Below, piece after piece: positions 29,632 to 39,202 of a stretch of DNA of 39,470 nt (position 1 is the stretch's first letter; the number at the start of each line of letters is the position of its first letter). The notes below the pieces were generated by a model. It made no database searches. It was not told the origin of the DNA and worked only from the letters and a program-made list of their open reading frames with translations. Source of the stretch: Ramlibacter sp. (GTDB lineage Bacteria; Pseudomonadota; Gammaproteobacteria; Burkholderiales; Burkholderiaceae_C); contig JAGRPN010000253.1 in assembly GCA_019449555.1 (NCBI GenBank), positions 1 through 39,470 of the forward strand. The letters are read 5' to 3'. The translations under genes and the position numbers were made by a program.

Positions 29632-32241
29632 GTGAGGATTCTCGTTCTGCGGATCGTTGCTGCGTTGCTGGCGGCCCTGGCCATCATCGCGCCCGCGGGC
29701 GCGACGGTCAGCGGCGGTCAGGCGTACGAGGCGGAATTGCCGGCGCAGCTGGCGACTCAGCCGGACCTGTGCGCCTATGCGCCCTGCGGCGAGGTGCTGC
29801 CGGGAGCCGACAGCTTCTCGCCGCGCAAGGGCCGCCCGCCCTACGTCGAAGCCTGGCGGACCACGGCGGGCAAACGCGAGCTGGCCGGCTATGTGTTCCT
29901 CTCGACCGACATCGTCGACATTCCCGGCTACTCCGGCAAGCCGATCGTCACCCTGATCGGCATGGACACGCGTGGCACGATCGCCGGCGTCAAGGTGCTG
30001 CGCCACTCGGAGCCGATCCTGCTGCTGGGTATCCCCGAAACGGCGTTGACCCGCTTCATGCAGCAATACGTCGGCAAATTCATCGGTTCCCGGATGGAGA
30101 TCGGCAAGGCCCACGCGGATCAGGGCTACATCGGGCTGGACGCCATCAGCGGCGCGACGGTGACGGTGGTGTCCGAGAACCAGGCGATCGTGCGCTCGGC
30201 GATGGACATCGCCAAACAGGTCGGCATCCTGGCGCCCACGCTGCGCGCGCAGGCCCGCTTCGCGGCCGCGCCGCAGCGGCTCGACTGGCAGCAGCTGGTG
30301 GACGCGGGCGGTGTGCAGCGGCTGACGGTCCAGCCGGATGAAGTCGGGGCCGAGCCCAATGGCCAGGCCTTGATCGACCTGTATTTCGGTGCGCTCGACG
30401 CACCCGCCGTCGGCCGCAATATCCTGGGCGAGAGCGGCTATGACTCGCTGATGCGCACGCTCAAGCCCGGCGAACATGCGATCTTCGTCATCGGCAACGG
30501 GGTCGAGTCGTTCAAGGGCTCGGGCTTCGTGCGCGGCGGCATCTTCGATCGAATCCAGGTCGCGCAGGACATGGATACGTTCACGTTCCGCGACCTCGAT
30601 TACCTCAACCTGTATGAAGTGCATGCGGCCGGCGCGCCGGCGTTCCACGAGTCCGGCATCTTCATCATCCGCAGCCCGAGCTTCTCGGATGCATATCCGT
30701 GGAGCCTGGTCTTCCTCGGCAATCGCAAGGACCGGGAAACGGGAGCGAAGTCCTTCGTCAGTTTCGACGAGGAGTATTGGTTGCCCGCGCGCTACCTCGA
30801 AGGCGGCCGCCCGCATGTTGAACGGACGGCTCCCGCGTGGCTGAAGATCTGGCGCGCCCGGCCGGTCGAGATCGCACTCTTCGTCGCTTTCCTCGCCGCA
30901 GCGGGCATCCTCTATGCCTGCCGCGACTGGCTGGTGCGGCGCTCCAGTCGCAAGGACAAGCGCTGGGTCTCGTATCCGAAGTACGCGCTGTGGGGCATCA
31001 GCATCGGGTTCGCCGGCTTCCACCTGATGGCGCAGCCTTCGGTGACGCAGGTGCTGACCTGGTTCCACGAGATCCTCTTCAAGTGGGAATGGAGCCTGTT
31101 CCTCTCGGATCCGTTCATCTTCCTGTTCTGGTGGTTCATCATCATTTCGGTGTTCTTCTGGGGCCGCGGCATGTTCTGCGGCTGGCTCTGCCCTTATGGC
31201 GCGCTGACCGAAATCGTGCACAAGGTCGGCGGAGCGCTTGGGCTGAAACGCTTCCAGGGCAAGTTGCCCCAGCGCCTGCACGACAAACTGAAGTGGGTGA
31301 AGTACGGCGTCTTCGCGGGCCTGCTGGCGGTGTCGTTCTACTCGATGGAGACGGCCGAGAAGCTGGCGGAAATCGAACCGTTCAAGACGACCTTCCTGGT
31401 GGGCGTGTGGAACCGATCGTGGCCCTTCGTGACGTTCTGGGGCCTGTTGCTCGCCGCCGCCCTGTTCATCGAGCGCCCCTTCTGCAAATACCTGTGCCCG
31501 CTCGGCGCAAGCCTGGCGATTCCCTCCACCTTCCGCTGGTGGGGCCTGAAGCGCAAGGAGGAGTGCGGGCCTTGCACCGCATGCGAGCATGGCTGCGAAT
31601 CGCAGGCCATCGACAGCAAAGGGCGGATCGATCAGCGCGAATGCCTGCTGTGCCTGGACTGCATGGTCATGTATTACGACGACCACAGCTGCCCGCCGCT
31701 GGCCAAGGAACGCAAGGCGCGCACCCGCGCCGGACAGCCCCTGACGGCGATCGGCGCCAACGGCTATTACATCCCGATCATTCCCGTCGGCACCGCACCA
31801 CCGCCCGCGCCCAAGCCGCAGCCGTTGGGAGCACGCGCAGTGCTGGCGTGGCTGCGCGGCGAGCTCGTCGATCACCTCCTGCCCTGGAACCGGCAGTTCC
31901 TGGAGCACCCGATCTTCTTCAGGGCCGCCGGCATCGGGCTGGCCGTCCTCGTGACCTGGGCCTGGCTGCTCGGCGCCGCGGGCAAATTGGGGCCCGGCAT
32001 CATCCTGGGCTGGTGGCTGGCCTGGAGCGCCTACGAGATGGTGACGCGCATGATCTACAAGCCGTGCGTCAAGGAAGGGCCCTGGTGGGGCCGCAAGCTG
32101 CGCCCGGCCACGTGGGCCGACATGGCCGCTTACGTCTGCCTGAAGAACCTGATCATCGGCGCGACCTTGTTCCTGGCCATGAAGGGCGTCGGCGTGCTGC
32201 AGGTGCTGCACCGGTTGCCGGAGTTGCGATGGCTCTACTGA
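29632..32241 (+). CDS. nosR: NosR, membrane flavo-iron-sulfur protein for N2O reduction
   Basis: 869 residues from a GTG at 29632 with AGAAGGG about 7 bases upstream; the frame is open further upstream inside nosZ but has no better start. A signal-like N-terminus (ILVLRIVAALLAALAIIAPAGA) is followed by a periplasmic FMN-binding domain, with covalent FMN threonine in DAISGATVT (about residue 175). Then come several membrane helices (from about 405), with cysteine motifs FCGWLCPYGAL and FCKYLCPLGAS, and a cytoplasmic ferredoxin-like region CGPCTACEHGCESQAID plus CLLCLDCMVMYYDDHSCPP for two [4Fe-4S] clusters. NosR supplies electrons from the quinol pool and is needed for full NosZ activity. It lies after nosZ rather than before it. 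Its last 13 bp overlap nosD. Confidence 0.96.
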   Translation: MRILVLRIVAALLAALAIIAPAGATVSGGQAYEAELPAQLATQPDLCAYAPCGEVLPGADSFSPRKGRPPYVEAWRTTAGKRELAGYVFLSTDIVDIPGYSGKPIVTLIGMDTRGTIAGVKVLRHSEPILLLGIPETALTRFMQQYVGKFIGSRMEIGKAHADQGYIGLDAISGATVTVVSENQAIVRSAMDIAKQVGILAPTLRAQARFAAAPQRLDWQQLVDAGGVQRLTVQPDEVGAEPNGQALIDLYFGALDAPAVGRNILGESGYDSLMRTLKPGEHAIFVIGNGVESFKGSGFVRGGIFDRIQVAQDMDTFTFRDLDYLNLYEVHAAGAPAFHESGIFIIRSPSFSDAYPWSLVFLGNRKDRETGAKSFVSFDEEYWLPARYLEGGRPHVERTAPAWLKIWRARPVEIALFVAFLAAAGILYACRDWLVRRSSRKDKRWVSYPKYALWGISIGFAGFHLMAQPSVTQVLTWFHEILFKWEWSLFLSDPFIFLFWWFIIISVFFWGRGMFCGWLCPYGALTEIVHKVGGALGLKRFQGKLPQRLHDKLKWVKYGVFAGLLAVSFYSMETAEKLAEIEPFKTTFLVGVWNRSWPFVTFWGLLLAAALFIERPFCKYLCPLGASLAIPSTFRWWGLKRKEECGPCTACEHGCESQAIDSKGRIDQRECLLCLDCMVMYYDDHSCPPLAKERKARTRAGQPLTAIGANGYYIPIIPVGTAPPPAPKPQPLGARAVLAWLRGELVDHLLPWNRQFLEHPIFFRAAGIGLAVLVTWAWLLGAAGKLGPGIILGWWLAWSAYEMVTRMIYKPCVKEGPWWGRKLRPATWADMAAYVCLKNLIIGATLFLAMKGVGVLQVLHRLPELRWLY

Positions 32242-33503
32242 GCGCTCGCATGAAGCATTGGGGCGCCGCTCTGCTGCTCGGCGCCGTGGCGGTCGCGGCC
32301 CAGCCCGCGGAAATCCGCGTTCACCCGGGCGAGTCCATCGCCGCCGCGGTGGCGCGCGCCGAAGCCGGGGACACCGTCTCGATCGAGCGCGGCCAGTACG
32401 AGGACCACCTGCGCATCGACAAGCCGCTCACGATCAGGGGCATCGGCCGGCCGACCCTCAGCGGCGGCCTGGTCGGCGACACCATCCGCATCGTCTCGGC
32501 GGACGTCACGGTCGAGGGACTGATCGTCAGGGACAGCGGCGACGATTTGGGCGCGCAGAACGCGGGCATCTATATCCAGCCGGGCGCCGACCGGGTGGTG
32601 GTGAAGGACTGCGACATCGTCTACAGCCTGTTCGGCCTCTGGGTCGAGGGCGTGAAGGACCCGCGCGTGATCGGCAACCTGATCGCCGGCAAGCGCGACT
32701 ATGCGTCGGCGCAGCGCGGCAACGGCATCCAGCTGTACAACACCACCGGCGCGCAGATCGTCGGCAACCAGATCAGCTTCAGCCGCGACGGCATCTACGT
32801 GGATGTCTCGCATCACGCCCTGTTCCGCGGCAACAAGATCCACGACGTGCGCTACGGAACGCACTACATGAACTCCTACGACAACGTCTGGGAGGAAAAC
32901 GAGGTCTACCGCAACCGCGCCGGGCTGGCGCTGATGGAAACGCGCAACCAGATCGTGCGCAACAACCGCGTCTGGGGCAACTCGGACGCGGGCATCATGC
33001 TGCGCACGATCCAGGATTCGGTGATCGAGAACAACGTCGTCGCCGGCAACCAGCGCGGTTTCTTCATCTACGACGCCGAATACAACACGATCCGCAACAA
33101 CCTCGTGATCGACAACGATGTCGGCGCGCATGTCTGGGCCGGCTCGATCCACAACGAGGTTGACGGCAACGACTTCATCCGCAACCGGCAGCAGGTTCGC
33201 TACGTCGCGGCGAAGGACGAGCGCTGGGGCGCCAAGGCCGGCAACCACTGGAGCAACTACGTCGGTTGGGACCGCGACGGCAACGGCGTCGGCGACGTTC
33301 CTTACGAGGCCAACGATGTGGTGGACCGGCTGGTGTGGCGCCTGCCCATGGTCAAGCTCCTGTTCGACAGCCCGGCCATCCACACCCTGCGCCTGATCGC
33401 CCAGCAGTTTCCGCTATTGCGCGCTCCCAGCATCGTGGACGCGAGGCCGCGCATGCAGCCGGGCCACAGCCACTGGAGCGACTGGATTGGAAAAACGAAA
33501 TGA
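32229..33503 (+). CDS. nosD: NosD, periplasmic copper-site assembly protein
   Basis: 424 residues from the ATG at 32229, with GGAG 6 bases upstream and a 13-bp overlap with nosR; a second ATG at 32250 (MKHWGAALLLGAVAVAAQ) is possible and gives a cleaner signal peptide. After the signal, CASH-type right-handed beta-helix repeats run through the protein: NAGIYIQPGADRVVVKDCDI, GNGIQLYNTTGAQIVGNQISFSRDGIYV, NRAGLALMETRNQIVRNNRVWGNSDAGIML, SVIENNVVAGNQRGFFIY. The conserved C-terminus has NHWSNYVGWDRDGNGVGDVPYE. NosD works with the NosFY ABC transporter in assembly of the CuZ centre, at which sulfide is needed. The stop overlaps the nosF start as ATGA. Confidence 0.96.
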   Translation: MALLSARMKHWGAALLLGAVAVAAQPAEIRVHPGESIAAAVARAEAGDTVSIERGQYEDHLRIDKPLTIRGIGRPTLSGGLVGDTIRIVSADVTVEGLIVRDSGDDLGAQNAGIYIQPGADRVVVKDCDIVYSLFGLWVEGVKDPRVIGNLIAGKRDYASAQRGNGIQLYNTTGAQIVGNQISFSRDGIYVDVSHHALFRGNKIHDVRYGTHYMNSYDNVWEENEVYRNRAGLALMETRNQIVRNNRVWGNSDAGIMLRTIQDSVIENNVVAGNQRGFFIYDAEYNTIRNNLVIDNDVGAHVWAGSIHNEVDGNDFIRNRQQVRYVAAKDERWGAKAGNHWSNYVGWDRDGNGVGDVPYEANDVVDRLVWRLPMVKLLFDSPAIHTLRLIAQQFPLLRAPSIVDARPRMQPGHSHWSDWIGKTK

Positions 33504-34399
33504 TTGAACTGCGCCAGGTTGCCAAGCGCTACGGCGAGGTCCAGGCGGTGGACGGCGTGGACCTGGCCGTCGACGCCGGCCAGGTGTTCGGCCTCATCGG
33601 CCACAACGGCGCCGGCAAGAGCACCCTGTTCAAGATGATGCTCGGACTCGTTCCCGCCGGCGGCGGCGAAATCCGCATCGACGGGCAGCCGGTCAGCGGG
33701 CCCGGCTTTCGCGCCGTGCGCCGCCAACTCGGGTACCTGCCGGAGAACGTGGTGTTCTACGACAACCTCACCGGCCTGGAGACGCTCGCGTTCTTCGCCC
33801 GGCTGAAAAGTGTGGATCGCGCCGAGTGCGCTCCGCTGCTGGAACGCGTGGGGCTTTCGGCCGCCGCCGACCGCCGCGTCAAGGGCTATTCCAAGGGCAT
33901 GCGCCAGCGCCTCGGCTTCGCCCAGGCGTTGTTGGGCACACCGAAACTGCTGTTCCTGGACGAGCCGACCACCGGACTCGATCCCGAAGGCATTCGCGAT
34001 TTCTACCGCATCCTGAAGGACATGAAAGACAAGGGCGTCACCGTGATGCTCACGTCCCACATCCTGTCCGAGATCCAGGAGCGCGTCGACCGGCTCGCGA
34101 TCATGAGGACGGGCAAGATCCAGGCGCTGGGCACCGTCCAGTCGCTGCGGGAGGCGATGGCGCTGCCGATGTGGTTCGAACTGCGCTTGCCCGCCGGCGC
34201 CGAATCCCTGTTGCGGGGGTCGCTTGCCGCGCTGGATGTGGGTGAGATCCGCGTCGAGGGCGAGCGGGCTCGCGTGCACTGCCCGCGCGCGTCCAAGATG
34301 GCCGTGCTGAAGGTCTTGTCGTCGCTGAAACAGTGCGCCACCGATCTGCAGATCAGGGAGCCGTCGCTCGAAGACGTGTTTCTCGGCTATTCCGGATGA
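33500..34399 (+). CDS. nosF: NosF, ABC transporter ATP-binding protein
   Basis: 299 residues from the ATG at 33500 inside the nosD stop (ATGA). Complete ABC ATPase: Walker A GHNGAGKST (34-42), LGYLPENVVFYDNLTG containing the Q-loop region, signature YSKGMRQRL, Walker B LLFLDEPTTGLDP, and H-loop TSHILSEI. The C-terminal 80 residues form the small accessory domain found in NosF (SLEDVFLGYSG end). It pairs with NosY to energise NosD function in CuZ maturation. The Q of the Q-loop appears to be replaced by E (LPEN), which is also seen in related Nos/Ccm-type ATPases, so function is not in doubt. Cytoplasmic, membrane-associated. Confidence 0.96.
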   Translation: MIELRQVAKRYGEVQAVDGVDLAVDAGQVFGLIGHNGAGKSTLFKMMLGLVPAGGGEIRIDGQPVSGPGFRAVRRQLGYLPENVVFYDNLTGLETLAFFARLKSVDRAECAPLLERVGLSAAADRRVKGYSKGMRQRLGFAQALLGTPKLLFLDEPTTGLDPEGIRDFYRILKDMKDKGVTVMLTSHILSEIQERVDRLAIMRTGKIQALGTVQSLREAMALPMWFELRLPAGAESLLRGSLAALDVGEIRVEGERARVHCPRASKMAVLKVLSSLKQCATDLQIREPSLEDVFLGYSG

Positions 34400-35235
34400 A
34401 TCCCATGACAGCGTTTTCCATCGAACCGCGCCAGGTCGGCATCATCGCCGCCAAGGAATTTCGCGATCGCATCCGCAACCGCTGGGTGCTCGCGGTCACC
34501 ATCGTATTCGCCGTGTTCGCCATGGTGATCGCGTACTTCGGCGCCGCCCAGCAGGGCGCCGTCGGCTTTCGCAGCATCGAGGTCACGATCGCGAGCCTGG
34601 TGAGCCTGGTCATCTATCTCGTGCCGCTGATCGCCTTGATCCTCGGCTTCGATGCGATCGTCGGCGAGCGCGAACGCGGCTCCCTGGACCTGCTGCTGTC
34701 GATGCCGCTCACGCGCTTCGAACTGCTGCTGGGGAAATTCCTCGGGCTGTCGGCGGCGCTGGCGTGCTCCACCGTCGTCGGCTTCGGGCTGGCAGGGCTG
34801 CTGCTCGGGTCCCAGCTGCCGCTCGCGGCGTGGTACCACTACGCCGGTTTCATCGTCAGTTCGGTGCTGCTCGGGATGGCGTTCCTCAGCCTCTCGGTGA
34901 CGGCTTCCGTGTTCGCCGGCGACCGCGCCCGCGCCAGCGGCGGCGCCATCGCCCTGTGGTTCTTCTTCGTCCTCGTGTACGACCTGTTGCTGCTGGGCGC
35001 GCTGGTCGTCAGCGGCGGTGCCGTCGCGGCCGATGCCTTCCCGTACCTTTTGCTGCTCAATCCCGCCGATGTGTTCCGCATCCTCAACATCTTCGGACTC
35101 GATGAAGTCCGCACGCTTTACGGCCTGACCACCGTCTTCCCCGAACGGCTCGCAAACCCGGGCCTGCTCGGGACGGTCATGCTCGTCTGGATCGCCGCGC
35201 CTTTGGGCCTGGCCACTTGGAGATTCCGTCAATGA
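34396..35235 (+). CDS. nosY: NosY, ABC transporter permease
   Basis: 279 residues from the ATG at 34396, overlapping nosF by 4 bp (ATGA); a second ATG is three codons on. Six membrane segments can be read: about 31-51 (WVLAVTIVFAVFAMVIAYF), 65-86 (ASLVSLVIYLVPLIALILGFD), 115-140, 150-172, 182-208 (ALWFFFVLVYDLLLLGALVV) and 255-275. Typical ABC-2 permease motif FDAIVGERERGSLDLLLSMPLTRFELLLGKFLG at the coupling helix. The AAKEFRDRIRNRW start is characteristic of NosY. It works with NosF and NosD in the inner membrane. The nosL start overlaps its stop. Confidence 0.95.
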   Translation: MNPMTAFSIEPRQVGIIAAKEFRDRIRNRWVLAVTIVFAVFAMVIAYFGAAQQGAVGFRSIEVTIASLVSLVIYLVPLIALILGFDAIVGERERGSLDLLLSMPLTRFELLLGKFLGLSAALACSTVVGFGLAGLLLGSQLPLAAWYHYAGFIVSSVLLGMAFLSLSVTASVFAGDRARASGGAIALWFFFVLVYDLLLLGALVVSGGAVAADAFPYLLLLNPADVFRILNIFGLDEVRTLYGLTTVFPERLANPGLLGTVMLVWIAAPLGLATWRFRQ

Positions 35236-35780
35236 AAACGTCACGCTTTCCCACGCTGCGCAACGGCGTGGCTGCTCTCGCGCTTGCGCTCGCCTTTGCC
35301 GGCGCCGGGGGTCTTGCCGGCTGCAGCGGCAAGGCCGAGACGGTTGCTGCACAGCCCGTGCAACTCACTCGCGACGTCGTCGACAGCGTCGACGGCATGA
35401 TCCTGTTGGACTATCCGGGGCCCAAGGGGCAGATCCATTACGCGAGCGGCAAGCCGGACTTCTTCTGCGACACGGTCGGCCTGTTTTCGATGTACCTGCA
35501 GCCCGAGCAGCAGAAGCGCGTGCGGGCCGTGTTCGTGCAGGACATGGGCCAGACCGACTGGAAAAATCCCGACGGCCACTGGATCGACGCAAAGGCGGCC
35601 TTCTACGTTGCCGGTTCCAAGGCGCGCGGCGCGATGGGCCCGACGCTGGCCTCCTTCGCCCGCGAGGAAGACGCTCGGGCCTTCGCCGGCCGCGAAGGCG
35701 GGAAGGTTTACCGCTTCGACGAGGTCAGGCCGGAGATGGTCGTGCTCGACGGCGGCGTGCTCAAGGACAAGGCGTCATGA
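35232..35780 (+). CDS. nosL: NosL, copper-chaperone lipoprotein
   Basis: 182 residues from the ATG at 35232, overlapping the nosY stop (ATGA). Lipoprotein signal ending in LAGC (C about residue 29). Core pattern DGMILLDYPGPKGQIHYASGKPDFFCDTVGLFSMYLQ and the C-terminal AFYVAGSKARGAMGPTLASFAREEDARAFAGREGGKVYRFDEV. NosL binds Cu(I) and delivers copper to apo-NosZ. The common CGM start of the core reads DGM here, so the copper ligand set is not the textbook one; M in GM and the Cys in FFCD are candidates. The family also includes proteins with this form. apbE starts within its stop. Confidence 0.93.
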   Translation: MKTSRFPTLRNGVAALALALAFAGAGGLAGCSGKAETVAAQPVQLTRDVVDSVDGMILLDYPGPKGQIHYASGKPDFFCDTVGLFSMYLQPEQQKRVRAVFVQDMGQTDWKNPDGHWIDAKAAFYVAGSKARGAMGPTLASFAREEDARAFAGREGGKVYRFDEVRPEMVVLDGGVLKDKAS

Positions 35781-36859
35781 CGCAGGCAGCCTGGCACATG
35801 GATGCCCTGATCTCTTTGCGCCGGCGCGGTTTCATCGGTGCGCTCGGCGCGGCTTCGCTGCTCGCCGCCTGCGGGCAATCGCGGGCACCCGGCGCATTGG
35901 CGATGGTGGAATTCGGCGGGTTCACCATGGGTTCGGTGTACACCGTGAAGATCGTGGGCCGCTGGGTCTCGCAGGCGCTGCAGTCGGCCGCGCGCGACGC
36001 CGTGGCCGCGGCGCTCGACGCGGTGGACACGGCGATGTCCACGCACCGCCCGCAATCGGAGCTCTCGCGCTTCAATGCGCACCCGGGCGGCTCGCCGTTC
36101 GCGTTGTCGCCCGACATGGCCTCGGTGTTCACGCTGGCGCGGCAGGTGAGCGTTTCGACGGCGGGCGCATTCGACGTGACGGTCGGGCCGGTGGTGGATG
36201 CCTGGGGTTTCGGGCCGGGCCGGCGCGAGCGGGTTGTCGGGGATTGTGAACTCGCCGCACTCGAGCGGCGCGTCGGCTGGAAAAGGCTCAGGCTGGACGA
36301 GCGGGCCGGCACGATCTGGAAAGCCGACCCGCGGGTGCGAGCCGATCTCTCCGGCATCGCGAAAGGTTACGGCGTCGACAAGGCCGCGCAGGGGCTGGAT
36401 GCGCTCGGGATCGAGCACTACTTGATCGAAGCCGGCGGCGAAGTGCGCACTCGCGGCCAGAATGCGCAAGGCCGGCCGTGGCAGGTGGCGATCGAACAGC
36501 CGCAACCCGGGCCGCGCCGGCCGCGCTACCTGGTGCCGCTTTCGGGCCTGGCGATGGCGACCTCCGGCGATTACCGCATCTTTTTCGAACGCGACGGCCG
36601 CCGCTACTCGCACGAGATCGATCCGGCCACGGCGCGGCCGATCGACAACCGCCTGACTTCGGTCAGCGTGGTTGCCGCCAGCGGCGCGCTGGCCGACGCA
36701 TTGGGCAAATTGATCGTGCTGGGGCCGGAGAAAGCTTATGCGCGCGCCCTGTCGCTGGGCGTCGCAGCCCATTTCATCGTGCGCGAACCCGATGGCACGC
36801 TGCGCGACGTGACGACGCCGGCGTTCGCGGCTCTCGGCGGGAGGCTATTGCAGGCATGA
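35777..36859 (+). CDS. apbE: ApbE-family FMN transferase (NosX), maturing NosR
   Basis: 360 residues from the ATG at 35777 (ATGA overlap with nosL). A leader SLRRRGFIGALGAASLLAACG combines a twin-arginine-like motif and a LAAC lipobox, so it is probably an exported lipoprotein. Core ApbE features: MGSVYTVKI, GAFDVTVGPVVDAWGFG, DLSGIAKGYGVDKAAQGL, LIEAGGEVRTRG, MATSGDYRIFFERDGRRYSHEIDPATARP (active-site and Mg2+ region) and VAASGALADALGKLIVLG. ApbE attaches FMN covalently to Thr in [SD]GAT motifs, matching the SGAT in the NosR of this operon. Last gene of the nos operon; convergent with spoT 28 bp away. In other denitrifiers this gene is called nosX. Confidence 0.95.
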   Translation: MTQAAWHMDALISLRRRGFIGALGAASLLAACGQSRAPGALAMVEFGGFTMGSVYTVKIVGRWVSQALQSAARDAVAAALDAVDTAMSTHRPQSELSRFNAHPGGSPFALSPDMASVFTLARQVSVSTAGAFDVTVGPVVDAWGFGPGRRERVVGDCELAALERRVGWKRLRLDERAGTIWKADPRVRADLSGIAKGYGVDKAAQGLDALGIEHYLIEAGGEVRTRGQNAQGRPWQVAIEQPQPGPRRPRYLVPLSGLAMATSGDYRIFFERDGRRYSHEIDPATARPIDNRLTSVSVVAASGALADALGKLIVLGPEKAYARALSLGVAAHFIVREPDGTLRDVTTPAFAALGGRLLQA

Positions 36860-36887
36860 GGCGGTGCGCGCGCCGCTGCGCGCGGGC

Positions 36888-39158
36888 TCAGGTCGAAGTG
36901 CCGCCGGCGCGCGTGCGCTGCACGCGGATCACCGACGGTGTGCGCTTCAACGCGCGCATTGCCGCCTCGAGGTGGCTGCGGTCACGCACCGCGACGATGA
37001 AGCGCAGCTCCGTCGCGTCCTGGGCTTTCCCATCGCCCATGTCCACGTGGGTGATGTCGGCCTCGGCGCTGGCGAGCGCGGCGGCCACGCGCGCCAGCAC
37101 GCCCTTGCCGTTTTCCACCGAAACGAGCAGGCTGGTCTCGAACGGCCGCACCGGCTCCTCGGCCCATTCCACGCTGATGAAGCGCTCGCTGTCCTTGTGC
37201 TGCAGGCGCTTGGCGACCGCGCAGTCCTCGGTGTGCACCACCAGGCCTTCGCCGCGCCCGAGATAACCCAGGATTTCGTCGCCCGGCACCGGCCGGCAGC
37301 AGGTGGCGAACTGCACCGATGCGTTCTCGCTGCCGTCCAGGATGATCTCCCCTTGCGACACGTTCTCGTGCGCGGTGTAGCGCTCGCGCGTCATGAGCAG
37401 CGCGTCGGGTTTTTCGCCGCGCTCGGCCAGCATCGTCACGAGCCGCTTGGCCACGATGCTGGCGATGCGCTTGCCCAGCCCGATGTCGGTGAGCAGTTCC
37501 GAGCGGCTGCGGCTGCCGGTGAAGCGCAATAGTTTTTCCCAGATGACGCGGTGGTCCTCGTCGTCGGCCGGCAGTCTCTCCATGCCTTCGGCGCGCAGCG
37601 CCTGGGTCAGCAGTTTCTGGCCGAGTTCCAGCGATTCGGCTTGCGCGAGCGACTTCAGGTGATGCCGGATCTTGGAGCGGGCGCGGCCGGTGCGCACGAA
37701 GCCGAGCCACGCCGGATTCGGCGTGGAAACCGGCGCGGTGACGACTTCGACCACATCGCCGTTCTTGAGCTCGGTGCGCAGCGGCACCTGCAGGCCGTTG
37801 ATCTTGGCCGCCACGGTGCGGTCACCGATGTTGCTGTGGATGGCGTAGGCGAAGTCGACCACCGTGGCGCCGCGCGGCAGCGCCATGATCTGGCTCTTGG
37901 GCGTGAAGACATACACCGCGTCCGGGAACAGATCGATCTTGACGTGGTCCCAGAACTCCGCGGCGTCGCGCGTCTCGTCCTGGATGTCCAGCAGCGACTG
38001 CAGCCACTTGGTGCCGAGGCGGTCGCCGCCTTCGCCGTCCGGCGCGCTGGCCTTGTAAAGCCAGTGGGCGGCCACGCCCGATTCGGCCACGACGTGCATC
38101 GCTTCGGTGCGCATCTGGAATTCGACGTTCACGCCCGACGGGCCGACCAGCGTCGTGTGCAGCGACTGATATCCGTTGACCTTGGGGATCGCGATGTGAT
38201 CCTTGAACCGGCCCGGCACCGGCTTGTACATCTGGTGCAGGATGCCCAGCGCCGTGTAGCAGTCCGTGACGGTGGGCACGATCACCCGGAAGCCATAGAT
38301 GTCGGTGACCTGCGCGAAGCTCAGGCGCTTCTCGTCCATCTTGCGATAGACCGAATAGAGCGTCTTTTCCCGGCCGGCGATCCGCACGTTCATGCCGGCG
38401 CCCTCGAAGGCGGCCTCCACTTCGCGCTGCACTTTCTGGATCAGGTCGCGCCGCCGGTTGCGGGCCTTGGTGACCGCCTTGGCCAGGATCGCGTAGCGCC
38501 ACGGCCGCAGGTGCCGGAACGCCAGTTCCTGCAGCTCACGGTAGGTCTGGTTCAACCCCAGCCGGTGAGCGATCGGCGCGTAGATGTCGAGCGTTTCGGA
38601 CGAGATGCGCGTCCATTTCTCGCGTGGCACGTCGTCCAGGGTGCGCATGTTGTGGCTGCGGTCGGCGAGCTTGATCAGGATGACGCGCACGTCCCGCGCC
38701 ATCGCCAGCAGCATCTTGCGGAAGGACTCGGCCTGGCTTTCCTCGCGGGTGTTGAACTGCAATTTGTCCAACTTGGTCAGGCCATCGACCAGTTCCGCCA
38801 CCGGCGCGCCAAAGCGCTCGATGAGCTGGGGCTTGGTGACGCCGCAGTCCTCGATCGCATCGTGCAGGAGGGCCGCCATCAGCGCCTGGGCATCGAGCTT
38901 CCATTCGGCGCATTGCGCCGCGACCGCGATCGGGTGGGTGATGTAGGGCTCTCCGCTCGCGCGGATCTGGCCCAGGTGGGCTTCGTCGGCGAACCGGTAA
39001 GCCTTCCGGACCTGCTCGGCCTCGGTGGCGTCCAGGTAGTCCAGCTTGGCCGTGAGCGCGGCGAAGCTGGCGGCGGCCGCATTGGCCGCTGCCGGGCTGG
39101 GCAGGGCGGGCGCGACCGGGCGCTTGCCCTTGCCGGGAGATTGCAGCACGGCGCTCAT
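36888..39158 (-). CDS. spoT: Bifunctional (p)ppGpp synthetase/hydrolase SpoT
   Basis: 756 residues from the ATG at 39158, with GGGGAA upstream; the frame to 39212 has no good start. HD hydrolase domain about 55-200 (H75, ALLHDAIED with H99-D100, and DRSHNMRT). Synthetase domain about 255-385: VPGRFKDHIAIPKVNGYQSLHT with the RFKD form typical of bifunctional or Mn-dependent enzymes, and Y at the G-loop. TGS domain (FTPKSQIMALPRGATVVDFAYAIHSNIGDRT), a helical segment, the conserved-cysteine zinc-finger (ATCCRPVPGDEI) and ACT domain (KGVLARVAAALASAEADITHV) follow. Controls the stringent response. It follows rpoZ, as in many betaproteobacteria, but a strong terminator separates the two, so expression needs read-through or its own promoter. 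Confidence 0.97.
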   Translation of the reverse strand: MSAVLQSPGKGKRPVAPALPSPAAANAAAASFAALTAKLDYLDATEAEQVRKAYRFADEAHLGQIRASGEPYITHPIAVAAQCAEWKLDAQALMAALLHDAIEDCGVTKPQLIERFGAPVAELVDGLTKLDKLQFNTREESQAESFRKMLLAMARDVRVILIKLADRSHNMRTLDDVPREKWTRISSETLDIYAPIAHRLGLNQTYRELQELAFRHLRPWRYAILAKAVTKARNRRRDLIQKVQREVEAAFEGAGMNVRIAGREKTLYSVYRKMDEKRLSFAQVTDIYGFRVIVPTVTDCYTALGILHQMYKPVPGRFKDHIAIPKVNGYQSLHTTLVGPSGVNVEFQMRTEAMHVVAESGVAAHWLYKASAPDGEGGDRLGTKWLQSLLDIQDETRDAAEFWDHVKIDLFPDAVYVFTPKSQIMALPRGATVVDFAYAIHSNIGDRTVAAKINGLQVPLRTELKNGDVVEVVTAPVSTPNPAWLGFVRTGRARSKIRHHLKSLAQAESLELGQKLLTQALRAEGMERLPADDEDHRVIWEKLLRFTGSRSRSELLTDIGLGKRIASIVAKRLVTMLAERGEKPDALLMTRERYTAHENVSQGEIILDGSENASVQFATCCRPVPGDEILGYLGRGEGLVVHTEDCAVAKRLQHKDSERFISVEWAEEPVRPFETSLLVSVENGKGVLARVAAALASAEADITHVDMGDGKAQDATELRFIVAVRDRSHLEAAMRALKRTPSVIRVQRTRAGGTST

Positions 39159-39202
39159 TTCCCCTAATGTAGCGCGCGGGGGCCACAGGCGTACCCAGCA
39201 AC

